Shown here one piece after another: positions 50,333-58,703 of a DNA stretch of 64,000 nt. The notes beneath the pieces are model-generated. The model saw only the letters and a program-made list of their open reading frames with translations, did not search any database and had not been told where the DNA came from. Location: assembly GCF_902859585.1 (NCBI RefSeq), contig NZ_CADIJM010000002.1, positions 124,001-188,000 of the forward strand, in the 5' to 3' direction. The stretch is from Achromobacter animicus. GTDB lineage: Bacteria > Pseudomonadota > Gammaproteobacteria > Burkholderiales > Burkholderiaceae_B. Position 1 is the stretch's first letter, and the number at the start of each line of letters is the position of its first letter. The position numbers were made by a program, and so were the translations under genes.

Positions 50333-50932
50333 TCAAGGCTTGGTGGCCTGCATCGACGGACGCTGGCTGAGCCCTTCGAACCACTTGGCCGTGGCGGGAT
50401 GCGACGCGCGCCAGTCCAGATCCGGGAAGCGGAAGTCCAGGTAGCCCAATGCGCAACCGATGGTGATGGTGCCGATGTCCAACCGGCCTTCGAGGCCTGC
50501 GGCGTTCTTCTCGATGAGCGCGAGACCGTCGCGCACCTTGCCAAGCTGGCCTTCAACCCAGCCATCCCAGCGCAACGCCTCCGGGCGCAGCACGGTCTCA
50601 TAGCGCGCCAGCAGCGCCGCACCCAGCATGCCGTCGGCCATCGCCTGCTCGGCCAGCACCGGCCAGCGGGCCTTGCCAGCGGGGAAGAACGTGCCGCCGC
50701 CCAGATCGTTCAGATACTCGCAGACGACGCGGCTGTCGAACAGCGCCTGGCCGTCATCGGTGATGAACGTGGGCACCTGGCCCAGCGGGTTGCTCGGGAT
50801 GATGGTCTGGTCGCGGGCGACGGGACCGGCGGCGCTGGGCAGCTTTTCAATGCGGTCGACCAGGCCGAGTTCATGGGCGATGACCATGCACTTGCGTACG
50901 AAGGGCGAAGCAGGCGAGAAGAAGATTTTCAT
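50333..50932 (-). CDS. Glutathione S-transferase family protein
   Basis: 199 aa. Thioredoxin-like N-domain with SPASPFVRKCMV (active Ser9), NPLGQVPTFITDDG and the glutathione gamma-glutamyl site DSRVVCEYL; all-helical C-domain. Single gene, convergent with the AraC gene by 27 bases. Substrate unknown. Confidence 0.88.
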   Translation of the reverse strand: MKIFFSPASPFVRKCMVIAHELGLVDRIEKLPSAAGPVARDQTIIPSNPLGQVPTFITDDGQALFDSRVVCEYLNDLGGGTFFPAGKARWPVLAEQAMADGMLGAALLARYETVLRPEALRWDGWVEGQLGKVRDGLALIEKNAAGLEGRLDIGTITIGCALGYLDFRFPDLDWRASHPATAKWFEGLSQRPSMQATKP

Positions 50933-51112
50933 GGGGTTCCCTGTCGGTGAGAGGCGTCAGTGTTGCGCAGGGGGCGAACGCTGTCCAGCCTGCGTGCGGA
51001 TGACCGGCGGGGAACACATGAAAGGGGGAATGGATGCGCTGCGCAAGGCGGCGCGAACGCTGGCATGAAGGCGATGGCGCGCGTCGGGCGACGCGCACTT
51101 TGCATGCAGACC

Positions 51113-51138
51113 GCGCCGGAACCGTTGCGGTCCGGCGC
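51113..51138. terminator. GC-rich hairpin downstream of the carbonic anhydrase gene
   Basis: GCGCCGGA (51113-51120) / TCCGGCGC (51131-51138) with a 10-base loop, 30 bp past the stop of the carbonic anhydrase gene. No T-tract, so assignment as a terminator is tentative. The remainder of the 235-bp gap back to the GST start shows only a second small hairpin near 51078-51095. Confidence 0.35.
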
Positions 51139-51167
51139 GCGCCGCGTATCAGCGGCTTATCCGCTGC

Positions 51168-51827
51168 TTATTCCGTAATACCCGATTCCAGGCAGGGCTT
51201 GAATTCGCCGGTGTCCGGATCGCGCAGGAACAGGACGCCGGTGGCCACGCCGAAGTACGCCCCGTGCAGTTCCAGTTCGCCCTTTTCGACGCGGCGGCGG
51301 ATGGACGGGAACGTCATCAGGTTGTTCAGGCTGTGCGCGACGGTGGCCAGTTCCAGACGCTTCAGGTTGGCCTGGCGGTCGCCGGTATCCGGCGACATGC
51401 CCTTGGCCACGGGTTCGATCTGCGACATCCACTTGCCGATGAAATCGCTCTTGCTCAGCGGCGTGGCGTCGTCGAAGAAGAAACGGATGCCGCCGCAGGA
51501 CGCGTGGCCCAGCACGACGATGTGCTTGACGTTCAGGCCGTTGACCGCGAATTCGATGGCGGCGCTGGTGCCGTGGTACGACGATTCCGAGTCCGGGTCA
51601 CAGGGCGGCACAAGGTTGGCCACGTTGCGCACGACGAACATCTCGCCGGGGCCGGCGTCGAAGATCGCTTCGGGCGACACGCGCGAGTCGCAGCATCCGA
51701 TGATCAGGATTTCCGGGCTTTGGCCGATTTCGGCCAGCTTTTGATAGCGGCTGCTTTCAGTCTGGAAGCGGCCGTCCAGGAAAGATTGATAGCCTTCGGA
51801 GAGTCTTTTGGGAAACATGATCTTCAC
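51168..51827 (-). CDS. can: Beta-class carbonic anhydrase
   Basis: 219 aa. Zinc ligands C46, H108 and C111 with the D47-R49 pair (CCDSR; GHASCGGIRF) and VVRNVANLVPP. Interconverts CO2 and bicarbonate in the cytosol, needed to feed carboxylases such as the ppc product encoded at the window end. Monocistronic; a hairpin lies in its 5' region. Confidence 0.95.
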   Translation of the reverse strand: MKIMFPKRLSEGYQSFLDGRFQTESSRYQKLAEIGQSPEILIIGCCDSRVSPEAIFDAGPGEMFVVRNVANLVPPCDPDSESSYHGTSAAIEFAVNGLNVKHIVVLGHASCGGIRFFFDDATPLSKSDFIGKWMSQIEPVAKGMSPDTGDRQANLKRLELATVAHSLNNLMTFPSIRRRVEKGELELHGAYFGVATGVLFLRDPDTGEFKPCLESGITE

Positions 51828-51875
51828 TTCCTAGTATCGAGGCCAGGCTTGCTGGCGCGCCGGCATACGCAATAA

Positions 51876-51896
51876 GGGGCTTCGTTTGGAAGCCCC
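51876..51896 (-). terminator. Hairpin between the FxLYD-like and carbonic anhydrase genes
   Basis: Perfect GGGGCTTC (51876-51883) / GAAGCCCC (51889-51896) stem with a 5-base loop, followed on the minus strand by TTATT. Probably ends the upstream small-protein transcript; it could also sit in the carbonic anhydrase leader. Confidence 0.5.
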
Positions 51897-52003
51897 TGTT
51901 ATCGAGTCGGCAGACGCGATTTTCCCATAACTGGCCTGATAGCCACCTGTCTAAACCCTGATCACAAAAGGGTTTTTGGCGGCTGGCCGGGCGGCGGTCT
52001 GAC

Positions 52004-52345
52004 CTAGCGTGCGGCGACGTCCAGCGCATTCACCCGGGCGAATTCCAGCGGCGTGATCGCCTTGACCACCTTGATCTGGCCGGGCGCGAACGGGCCGACG
52101 ACATCTTCGCTGACCCTGCCGATCTCGCGGTTCTGCGCGTCGTACAGGACGTAAGTCAGCAGGACGCTGTTGACGTTGCGCTCCGACTGGTTGGCGAGAA
52201 AGCCCGTAATGGTGGAGACGTTGCGGGTGCTGTCGCGCACGGCCTGGACGTTGCCCAGGGTGATGCCGTAGGCAAGGCTTTGCGCGGCAGCGGCGCCGGA
52301 CAGGCCGGCTAGCACGACGAGCGCGGCAAGGACGAGTTTTTTCAT
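52004..52345 (-). CDS. Small periplasmic FxLYD-domain-like protein
   Basis: 113 aa from ATG 52345; codons upstream to 52579 are antisense to regulatory sequence. Signal peptide LVLAALVVLAGLSGAAAA-QS, then a single beta-sandwich (VSTITGFLANQSERNVNSVL, LYDAQNREIGRVSED, FAPGQIKVVKAI) with the FxLYD-type pattern. Exported; function unknown. Divergent from the PsiF-like gene. Confidence 0.75.
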   Translation of the reverse strand: MKKLVLAALVVLAGLSGAAAAQSLAYGITLGNVQAVRDSTRNVSTITGFLANQSERNVNSVLLTYVLYDAQNREIGRVSEDVVGPFAPGQIKVVKAITPLEFARVNALDVAAR

Positions 52346-52590
52346 GGTTGTCTCCTGATACGGCCCGCGGCGGCGACGGTAGTACGGCATCGCGGCGGGG
52401 ATCAGGCGTATCTCACTCCTTTCTGCCACGAGAGACAACGGGCCAGAAGGATGAATGGGTAACAGGTTGCGGCGGATGTTGCCAATGCTGGGGCTTTGTT
52501 CGATGATTGCCAAGCCGGCGCCTTGGCCGGCGGACCGTGCCGCCCGCGTCGCGCGTGCCATTGCGCGAGGGGCGCTCAAGGGAGGAACTC

Positions 52591-52917
52591 ATGCTTTCCC
52601 GTACCAGCCAGCTGGCTTCGGCCATCCTGTTGACCGCATGTTTTGCCGGCGCGCAGGCGCAGACCCCCGCCGCTCCCTCAACCGCCAAGACGCCCACGCC
52701 GCAGCAGCAGCGCATGTCTGACTGCAACAAGGCCGCCGAAGGCAAGAAGGGCGACGACCGCAAGACGTTCATGAGCAGTTGCCTGAAGGGCGAGGAGCCG
52801 GCCAAGCAACTCACGCCGCAGCAGCAAAAGATGAAGGACTGCAACGCGAAGGCCGCGGAACAGAAACTGGCCGGCGACGCGCGCAAGACGTTCATGAGCA
52901 CGTGTTTGAAGGGGTGA
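52591..52917 (+). CDS. PsiF repeat family periplasmic protein
   Basis: 108 aa from ATG 52591 with GGAGG upstream. Signal peptide (SQLASAILLTACFAGAQA-QT) and two PsiF repeats of ~35 residues, each with TPQQQ-M-DCN...A and DDRKTFMSSCLKG / DARKTFMSTCLKG, four conserved Cys in all. PsiF in E. coli is phosphate-starvation induced; its role is unknown. A strong terminator follows. Confidence 0.88.
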   Translation: MLSRTSQLASAILLTACFAGAQAQTPAAPSTAKTPTPQQQRMSDCNKAAEGKKGDDRKTFMSSCLKGEEPAKQLTPQQQKMKDCNAKAAEQKLAGDARKTFMSTCLKG

Positions 52918-52930
52918 ACAACCGGCAAGA

Positions 52931-52963
52931 AAAAACGCCAGACGATGTCTGGCGTTTTTTTTT
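52931..52963 (+). terminator. Rho-independent terminator of the PsiF-like gene
   Basis: CGCCAGA (52936-52942) / TCTGGCG (52948-52954), 5-base loop, then nine T residues. Confidence 0.9.
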
Positions 52964-52983
52964 GGACCGCTGACCGATGCTGT

Positions 52984-53050
52984 TGGGTGTCAGACACCCA
53001 AGACGCTCAGGTGCAGCTTCAAGGCCGTCTTGTACGGGTGCCAGACACCG
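52984..53050. repeat. TGGGTGTCAGACACCCA palindrome and second copy
   Basis: A 17-bp palindrome (TGGGTGTC-A-GACACCCA) at 52984-53000 and a degenerate copy (GGGTGCCAGACACC) at 53036-53049, with AAGACG/CGTCTT arms (53000-53005, 53026-53031) inside. Short GGTGTCAGACACC-type repeats are, to my recollection, scattered through Bordetella/Achromobacter genomes near gene ends. They sit between the PsiF terminator and the end of the cyclase gene. Confidence 0.6.
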
Positions 53051-53062
53051 GCGCTCCGCGCG

Positions 53063-54103
53063 TCACGCCGTCGCAATCGGCGTGACCGGCGATCCGATCG
53101 CATGCGGCAGGCGCAGCGGCGGCGCAGTCAGCATGAAGTGGTGGCGGCCATTGGCAAACAGGAACTCCGCCAGGTCCTTCAAATACCAAAGCTCCGCCAG
53201 CGGCAGTCCCAGCTTGAACAGGCAGTGATGATGCAGCGGCAGCATCGGACGCGCGCCGGACTTTTCGCGGGCGGGGTAGGCCTCGACCGCGTAGTTGTCG
53301 GCGCAGATGGCGGCGATGCCGCTGTCGGTGATCCATTGCAGCAGCGCGTCGTCGGTGCCGTCCAGCGCGGCGCCGTAGGTGTGCAGCACCTCGGGGTCGG
53401 GCGTGCCGTTCATCGCGACCACGGCTTCGGCGTAGCCGGTGCGCAGCACCAGCATGTCGCCGCGCTCAATCGTGATGCCATCCGTTGCCAGCACGTGCAT
53501 CAGTTCGGCGTGGCCGATCAGCGTGCGGCCCGGGCCGTAATGGCGGAACAGGTCGACCAGCACGCCGCGGCCCTGCATGCCTTTCTGCGCCAGGTTTTCA
53601 ACGCCCAGCTTCAGCGCGGCAGACGGGCCACCGCTGTTGCAACCGCAGCCGGTGTGATCGCCATCATTGGGTCCCACAACGTCCACGCCCGCCTGAAAGC
53701 CGTTGTAGTAGCGCAGCTCGGGTGTGCCGTCGCCATCGGCATCGAACAATGCGCCCACATGCGCCAGCGCGTCCCATTGCGTCGAATACTGCATGGACAG
53801 CAGCACCTGGTCGTCGCTCAACACGTCGAGCGCGTCAGGGTTGACGTTTTTCAACGGGAAGTTCAGGTACGGGGTGTCCTTGAGCTTCGTGGGGCTCAAT
53901 TGCGGCGGGTGGCGCCGCGGGTTGAGCACGTTGCCGCCGGGCAGGTCCAGCGGCAGGGACAGGCAGAAGGTCTTGCCGGCGCGGATCTCGCGTGCGCCCT
54001 TCAGGACTTGTTCTTCGGTGATGAGATTCAGGCGGCCGAGTTGGTCGTCGGGCCCGAAGTCGCCCCAGTTGGAGCCTTCGGGCCGATGCTTCCAGCGTTG
54101 CAT
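53063..54103 (-). CDS. Cyclase family protein (kynurenine formamidase-like)
   Basis: 346 aa, PF04199-type. The STQWDALAHVGALFDAD region replaces the usual HxGTHxDxxxH metal motif, retaining D and H but with the first His of the pattern changed to Q/W context; PGRTLIGHAELMHVLATDG and GDMLVLRTGYAEAVV are recognisable. It may hydrolyse an aromatic amide or lactone. Last gene of the pca/cat operon, 5 bases after pcaD, and not a standard member of the beta-ketoadipate pathway. Confidence 0.75.
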   Translation of the reverse strand: MQRWKHRPEGSNWGDFGPDDQLGRLNLITEEQVLKGAREIRAGKTFCLSLPLDLPGGNVLNPRRHPPQLSPTKLKDTPYLNFPLKNVNPDALDVLSDDQVLLSMQYSTQWDALAHVGALFDADGDGTPELRYYNGFQAGVDVVGPNDGDHTGCGCNSGGPSAALKLGVENLAQKGMQGRGVLVDLFRHYGPGRTLIGHAELMHVLATDGITIERGDMLVLRTGYAEAVVAMNGTPDPEVLHTYGAALDGTDDALLQWITDSGIAAICADNYAVEAYPAREKSGARPMLPLHHHCLFKLGLPLAELWYLKDLAEFLFANGRHHFMLTAPPLRLPHAIGSPVTPIATA

Positions 54104-54108
54104 GCGGC

Positions 54109-54888
54109 TTACTCCGTCAGGAAGTCGACGACCGCGCGGGTGAAGGCTTCCGGTTGCTCCCAGTTCGAGATGTGGGAGGTGTTCAATTCCACGTAGCGCG
54201 CGCCGGGAATGGCGGCCGCAAGTTCCTGGCCTTGCGCGGGCGTGGCAGCCAGGTCGTGCGTGCTGCTGATGACCAGCGTGGGGGCGGTGATGGACGACAC
54301 CTGCTCGCGGAAGTCGGCGTCGCGCAGCGCGGCGCAGTTGCCCGAGTAGCCGGCGTCCGGCGTGCGGCGCAGCATGTCGATCAGCACCTGCGTCAGGCCC
54401 GGCTCGGCGGCGCGATAGCCGTCGGTCAGCCAGCGTTCGACCAGCGTGGGCGCCATCTTTTCGAGCGTCTGCTCGGCCACGGCGGCGATGCGGGTGCTCC
54501 AGCCTTCAGCCGAGCCGATGCGCGCGGCGGTGTTGCACAGGACCAGCTTGCCGACGAGTTCGGGTCGCGCCAGCGCCAGCCACAGGCCGGTCGGGCCGCC
54601 CATCGACAGGCCGCAGAAATGCGCGCGCTTGATATCCAGGTGGGCCAGCAATTCGGCGACGTCGTTGCCCAGCTGCTCGAAGCTGTATTCGCCTTCGGGG
54701 ACCGACGACTTGCCGTGGCCGCGGGTGTCGTAGCGCAGCACGCGAAAGTGGCGGGTCAGTTCAGGGATCTGGCGGGCCCACATGTCGGCGTTGGTGCCCA
54801 GCGAATTGGAGAGCACGAGCACCGGCGCGTCGGCGGGGCCATCGATGACGTAGAACAGCCGTGCCTGGCTGAGATCGGCGTAAGCCAT
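54109..54888 (-). CDS. pcaD: 3-oxoadipate enol-lactonase
   Basis: 259 aa alpha/beta hydrolase. Catalytic S95 (CGLSMGG), D212 (SSTHDLAATP) and H239 (NTSHISNWEQPE); oxyanion region SNSLGTNADMW and RYDTRGHGKS are typical of PcaD. Hydrolyses 3-oxoadipate enol-lactone to 3-oxoadipate, the step after muconolactone isomerase (catC) and before the CoA transferase (pcaIJ), both encoded here. Confidence 0.92.
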   Translation of the reverse strand: MAYADLSQARLFYVIDGPADAPVLVLSNSLGTNADMWARQIPELTRHFRVLRYDTRGHGKSSVPEGEYSFEQLGNDVAELLAHLDIKRAHFCGLSMGGPTGLWLALARPELVGKLVLCNTAARIGSAEGWSTRIAAVAEQTLEKMAPTLVERWLTDGYRAAEPGLTQVLIDMLRRTPDAGYSGNCAALRDADFREQVSSITAPTLVISSTHDLAATPAQGQELAAAIPGARYVELNTSHISNWEQPEAFTRAVVDFLTE

Positions 54889-54942
54889 GTGGAATTCCTT
54901 TGGGGAGGGCGGCGGCCGCGCAAGCAGGCGGCCGCGCGGGTA

Positions 54943-55239
54943 TTACAGGTGGCAGACGCCGTCGACGTAGGCTTTGCGCCAGCGGGTGATGGTTACGCGG
55001 TCGAACAGGTCGGCCTGCGCAAACGGATCGGCGTCGATGAACTGCTGCGCGGCTTCGCGCGTGTCGACGTCGACGATGTACAGCCCGCCGCCCGCATCCT
55101 TGCCGTCATCCTGCAGCTTGGCGCCGCACGCCAGCAGCAGCTGCTTGTTGGCGTCCAGGTATTCCAGGTGCTTGGCGCGGTGCTGCTGGCGCATTTCCTG
55201 GTGATTGGGCTTGTCGAAGGTTTCGATGATGTAGGGCAT
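54943..55239 (-). CDS. YciI-like small protein
   Basis: 98 aa, dimeric alpha+beta barrel pattern: FDKPNHQEMRQQHRAKHLEY, GGGLYIVDVDTREAAQQFID, FDRVTITRWRKAY. Conserved His and Asp of YCII proteins are present. Such proteins sit in aromatic-degradation clusters and may act on lactone or isomerase intermediates. Lies between catC (12 bp) and pcaD (54 bp). Confidence 0.85.
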   Translation of the reverse strand: MPYIIETFDKPNHQEMRQQHRAKHLEYLDANKQLLLACGAKLQDDGKDAGGGLYIVDVDTREAAQQFIDADPFAQADLFDRVTITRWRKAYVDGVCHL

Positions 55240-55251
55240 GCGAGGCTCCTG

Positions 55252-55527
55252 TCAGATCGCCGAGGGATGGCGCGCGAGCGCGGTGACTTCGATATCCATG
55301 TACGGGAAAAGCGGCAGCGACGACAGCAGCGTGTGCAGCTCGTCGTTGTTTTCGACGTCGAAGATGCTGACGTTGGCGTAGCGGCCGACGACGCGCCACA
55401 GGCTCTTCCACTTGCCGTCGCGCTGCAGCTGCTGCGCCAGGGCCTTTTCGTCAGCCTTCAGTTTGTCCGCGCGTTCGGCGGGCATGTCGACGGGCAGATT
55501 GACCTGCATTTGAACCATGAACAACAT
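55252..55527 (-). CDS. catC: Muconolactone delta-isomerase
   Basis: 91 aa, the family length. MLFMVQMQVNLPVDMPAERA, QQLQRDGKWKSLWRVVGRYA and LPLFPYMDIEVTALARHPS are diagnostic for CatC. Isomerises muconolactone to 3-oxoadipate enol-lactone in the catechol branch. catA and catB are not in the window, so the first two catechol steps are encoded elsewhere. Confidence 0.93.
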   Translation of the reverse strand: MLFMVQMQVNLPVDMPAERADKLKADEKALAQQLQRDGKWKSLWRVVGRYANVSIFDVENNDELHTLLSSLPLFPYMDIEVTALARHPSAI

Positions 55528-55587
55528 GATGGACTCTCCATGATGCCGCCCCGGCGCGCGGGGCGGTGTAGCGGCAATTTAGGGAAT

Positions 55588-56232
55588 TCAGTTCGAAAAT
55601 TTAAGCGGCAGGCCGGTCAGGCGCAGCAGCTCATCGGCGGTCATGTCGCCAAAGATATCGGTGACCGTCACCCCATCCTTGTTGATGTCGAACACGGCCA
55701 CATCCGTGTACACGCGCGACACGCAGCGCACGCCGGTCAGCGGATACGTGCAGGCCTCGACCAGCTTGCTCTGGCCTTCGCGGGTCTGCAGTTCCATCAT
55801 CACGAAGACGTCCTTGGCGCCGATGGCCAGGTCCATCGCGCCGCCGACGGCGGGGATGGCATCGGGCGCGCCCGTGTGCCAGTTGGCCAGGTCGCCATGC
55901 TGCGAGACCTGAAAGGCGCCCAGCACGCAGATGTCCAGATGGCCGCCGCGCATCATCGCGAACGAATCGGCGTGATGGAAGAACGAGCAGCCGGGCAGTT
56001 CGGTGACGGGCTGCTTGCCGGCGTTGATGAGGTCGTAGTCTTCCTCGCCCTTGGCGGGCGCGGGGCCCATGCCCAGCATGCCGTTTTCGGTGTGCAGGAT
56101 GACCTCGCGGCCGGCGGGCAGGTGGTTGGCGACGAGCGTGGGCAGGCCGATGCCCAGGTTGACGTAGGCGCCTTCAGGAATGTCCTGCGCGACGCGGGCG
56201 GCGATCTGGTCGCGGGTCAGTTTGGTGCTCAT
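55588..56232 (-). CDS. pcaJ: 3-oxoadipate CoA-transferase subunit B
   Basis: 214 aa. Active-site Glu at E49 (ILHTENGMLGMGP) and NLGIGLPTLVANHLPAGREV; C-terminal VTDIFGDMTADELLRLTGLP. With PcaI transfers CoA from succinyl-CoA to 3-oxoadipate. Overlaps the pcaI end by 4 bases. An acetoacetate (Sco/AtoAD) role would look similar, but the pca/cat neighbours decide. Confidence 0.9.
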   Translation of the reverse strand: MSTKLTRDQIAARVAQDIPEGAYVNLGIGLPTLVANHLPAGREVILHTENGMLGMGPAPAKGEEDYDLINAGKQPVTELPGCSFFHHADSFAMMRGGHLDICVLGAFQVSQHGDLANWHTGAPDAIPAVGGAMDLAIGAKDVFVMMELQTREGQSKLVEACTYPLTGVRCVSRVYTDVAVFDINKDGVTVTDIFGDMTADELLRLTGLPLKFSN

Positions 56233-56918
56233 TGCTGCTCCTTGGCGGCCTGCTGGCCTGCGATCTGCACGACGCGCTTGACGAAGATGCCGGGGGTGAC
56301 GACGGTTTCGGGGTCGAGCTCGCCCAGTTCGACGATCTCGCGGACCTGGGCCACGGCCACGCGCGCGGCGCTGGCCATGATGGGGCCGAAGTTGCGGGCG
56401 GTCTTGCGATAGACCAGGTTGCCCCAGCGGTCGCCGCGCTCGGCCTTGATCAGCGCGTAGTCGGCGTGCAGCGGATACTCCAGCACGTACTGGCGGCCGT
56501 TGATCTCGCGGGTTTCCTTGCCGTCGGCCAGCGGGGTGCCGTAGCCGGTGGGCGTGAAGAACGCGCCGATGCCGGCGCCAGCGGCGCGGATGCGCTCGGC
56601 CAGGTTGCCTTGGGGCACCAGTTCCAGTTCCAGCTTGCCGCTGCGGTACAGGCCGTCAAAGATCTGCGAGTCCGCCTGGCGCGGGAACGAGCAGATGATC
56701 TTGCGCACGCGGTTGGCGCCCAAGAGGGCGGCGAGCCCCGTGGTGCCGTTGCCGGCGTTGTTGTTGATGATGACCAGGTCCTTGGCGCCCTGTTCAAGCA
56801 GGGCGTCGATCAGTTCCATGGGCTGCCCGGCGGTGCCGAAGCCGCCGATCATGACGGTGGCGCCATCGGGGACGTCCGCCAGGGCGGCGGCAGCGCTTGC
56901 AACAGTCTTAGAGATCAT
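56229..56918 (-). CDS. pcaI: 3-oxoadipate CoA-transferase subunit A
   Basis: 229 aa. TVMIGGFGTAGQPMELIDAL, NNNAGNGTTGLAALL and GVRKIICSFPRQADS-like segments (RVRKIICSFPRQADS) mark the alpha subunit. First gene of the minus-strand pcaIJ-catC-yciI-pcaD-cyclase operon; start at 56918 faces the divergent IclR regulator. Confidence 0.9.
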   Translation of the reverse strand: MISKTVASAAAALADVPDGATVMIGGFGTAGQPMELIDALLEQGAKDLVIINNNAGNGTTGLAALLGANRVRKIICSFPRQADSQIFDGLYRSGKLELELVPQGNLAERIRAAGAGIGAFFTPTGYGTPLADGKETREINGRQYVLEYPLHADYALIKAERGDRWGNLVYRKTARNFGPIMASAARVAVAQVREIVELGELDPETVVTPGIFVKRVVQIAGQQAAKEQQ

Positions 56919-56950
56919 GATGTTCGCTCATAGGTGGCGTGTCATAATTT

Positions 56951-56984
56951 GTTCTTCTTTCGAACTTTCGTTCTTCTGAAGAAC
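56951..56984. promoter_or_regulatory. Putative PcaR-type operator (two palindromic half-sites)
   Basis: GTTCTTCTTTCGAAC (56951-56965) and the perfect 15-bp palindrome GTTCTTC-T-GAAGAAC (56970-56984) have centres 19 bp apart, close to two helical turns. GTTC...GAAC sites are typical of PcaR/PcaU/PobR-type IclR regulators. Position between pcaI and the divergent regulator supports shared control. Confidence 0.6.
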
Positions 56985-57111
56985 ATCGTTTCATGGGGAA
57001 TGCGAAGGCGTCAAGGCAAGCCCGCACGCCGCACTCTCCATCGTTCGGAGTCGCCCGCAAGGGGCAACGCAGGCTCGCCGCGGCGGGCCTTTTACTCGTG
57101 GAACCAGACGG

Positions 57112-57894
57112 ATGGCCGAGCAAGATCCCCAGCAACCCAGCGACAGTTACGTGCAGTCCTTCGCGCGCGGCCTGTCGGTGATCCGGGCCTTCGGCCCCGA
57201 CCGTTCGCAGATGACGTTGTCCGAGGTGGCCGCGGTGACGGGGCTGACCCGCGCCGGCGCGCGCCGCATCCTGCTGACGCTGGAACACCTGGGCTACGTC
57301 ACGGCCGACGACCGCAAGTTCTCGCTGACCCCGCGCATCCTGGAACTGGGCTACGCGTATCTGTCGGGCACGCCGCTGTGGAACCTGGCACTGCCCTACA
57401 TGGAAGAAGTCGCCGAGCTGACGCGCGAGTCCTGCTCCGTGTCGGTGCTGGAAGGCGCCGACATCGTGTACATCCTGCGCCTGTCGACGCATAAGGTGAT
57501 GACGATCAATCTGGCCGTGGGCAGCCGCTTGCCGGCATGGGTAACGTCGATGGGCCGCGTGCTGCTGGCGGGCCTGCCCGAAGCCGAGCTGGACCGGGTG
57601 CTGGCGATGAGCCAGATCCAGACCTACACGGCGGAAACCGTCACGGACGTTGCCGAGCTGAAGCGCGTGCTGGCCGGCGTGCGTGCCGACGGCTATGCCT
57701 GCGTGGCGCAGGAACTGGAACCCGGCCTGCAATCCGTGGCGGTGCCCATCATCGACCGCAGCGGCCGCGTGATCGCCGCGATGAACGTCAGCGGTCACGC
57801 CAACCGGTTTTCGCGCGAGGCGATGCTGGAAGCGTTTTTGCCGCCGCTGCGCCGCGCCGCCGACCAGATCAACCACGCGCTGCTGCGCCGCTAG
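57112..57894 (+). CDS. pcaR: IclR family regulator, PcaR/PcaU/PobR subgroup
   Basis: 260 aa. N-terminal SDSYVQSFARGLSVIRAFGP is the hallmark of the PcaR/PobR subgroup; HTH LSEVAAVTGLTRAGARRILL; effector domain with SVSVLEGADIVYILRLSTHK and VAVPIIDRSGRVIAAMNVSG. Activates beta-ketoadipate genes with 3-oxoadipate as inducer in relatives. Divergent from pcaI across a 193-bp gap with the operator above. Confidence 0.88.
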   Translation: MAEQDPQQPSDSYVQSFARGLSVIRAFGPDRSQMTLSEVAAVTGLTRAGARRILLTLEHLGYVTADDRKFSLTPRILELGYAYLSGTPLWNLALPYMEEVAELTRESCSVSVLEGADIVYILRLSTHKVMTINLAVGSRLPAWVTSMGRVLLAGLPEAELDRVLAMSQIQTYTAETVTDVAELKRVLAGVRADGYACVAQELEPGLQSVAVPIIDRSGRVIAAMNVSGHANRFSREAMLEAFLPPLRRAADQINHALLRR

Positions 57895-57947
57895 GCCAAG
57901 CCTGGGGGCGGCAGAGGGATGGGTCCGGACGGACATGGCGGCCGCGC

Positions 57948-58676
57948 TCAGATGGGCGCGACGCCGAGCGTCGTGCCGCCGCAGACATACAGCATCTGGC
58001 CGGTGACAAACCCGTTGTCGGGCGACAGGAAGAACATCGCGGCGCGCGCGACGTCTTCGGGCGTGCCCAGGCGCTTGACGACGATGCTGTTGATGATGCG
58101 CTCGGTCTGCGGGGCCCCGGCCGGATTGCTCTTGGTGAAGAGGTCGGTGGCGATGGGGCCCGGGCCGATGGCGTTGACGGTGATGCCGTCGCCGCCCAGT
58201 TCCATGGCCAGCGTGCGCGTCAGGCCCACAAGCCCGGCCTTGGTGGCCGAATAGACCACGCGATCCGGCTTGCCCAGCGCGGCGCGCGACGACATGTTGA
58301 CGATGCGGCCAAAGCCGGCTTCGCGCATGGCGGGCAGCGCGGCCTGCACCAGGATGAGCGCGGTGCGCAGATGCAGATTGACGACGTAGTCCAGGTCGGC
58401 CAGCGTGGCGGTGTCGGCCGTGCCGGGCCGCGTGGCGCCGGCGTTGTTCACGAGACCGACGATGTTGAACGCGCTGGTGACTTCGCGCGCGACTTCCTGC
58501 GTGCGCGCCTCGTCGGTCAGATCGGCCTGATACGAGACCAGACCCGCCGGCGGATTCTCGGGCAGCTTGTAGTCGATGTTGACGACCTTGTGGCCGGCAT
58601 CGAGCAGCATGCGGATGATGGCGGCGCCGATCCCGGCGCTGCCGCCGGTGACGAGATATGCGGTGGGTTTGGTCAT
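57948..58676 (-). CDS. SDR family oxidoreductase, FabG/hydroxybutyrate-dehydrogenase-like
   Basis: 242 aa. TGGSAGIGAAIIRMLLDAGH, VNNAGATRPG, NMSSRAALG, YSATKAGLVGLTRTLA and IGPGPIATDLF are the classical SDR landmarks. 27 bp downstream of the short-chain fatty acid transporter on the same strand, suggesting it acts on a 3-hydroxy or 3-oxo acid. Convergent with the PcaR gene. Confidence 0.85.
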   Translation of the reverse strand: MTKPTAYLVTGGSAGIGAAIIRMLLDAGHKVVNIDYKLPENPPAGLVSYQADLTDEARTQEVAREVTSAFNIVGLVNNAGATRPGTADTATLADLDYVVNLHLRTALILVQAALPAMREAGFGRIVNMSSRAALGKPDRVVYSATKAGLVGLTRTLAMELGGDGITVNAIGPGPIATDLFTKSNPAGAPQTERIINSIVVKRLGTPEDVARAAMFFLSPDNGFVTGQMLYVCGGTTLGVAPI

Positions 58677-58703
58677 ATCGGTTTCCGTTCAGTGTTCAAG
58701 AAC

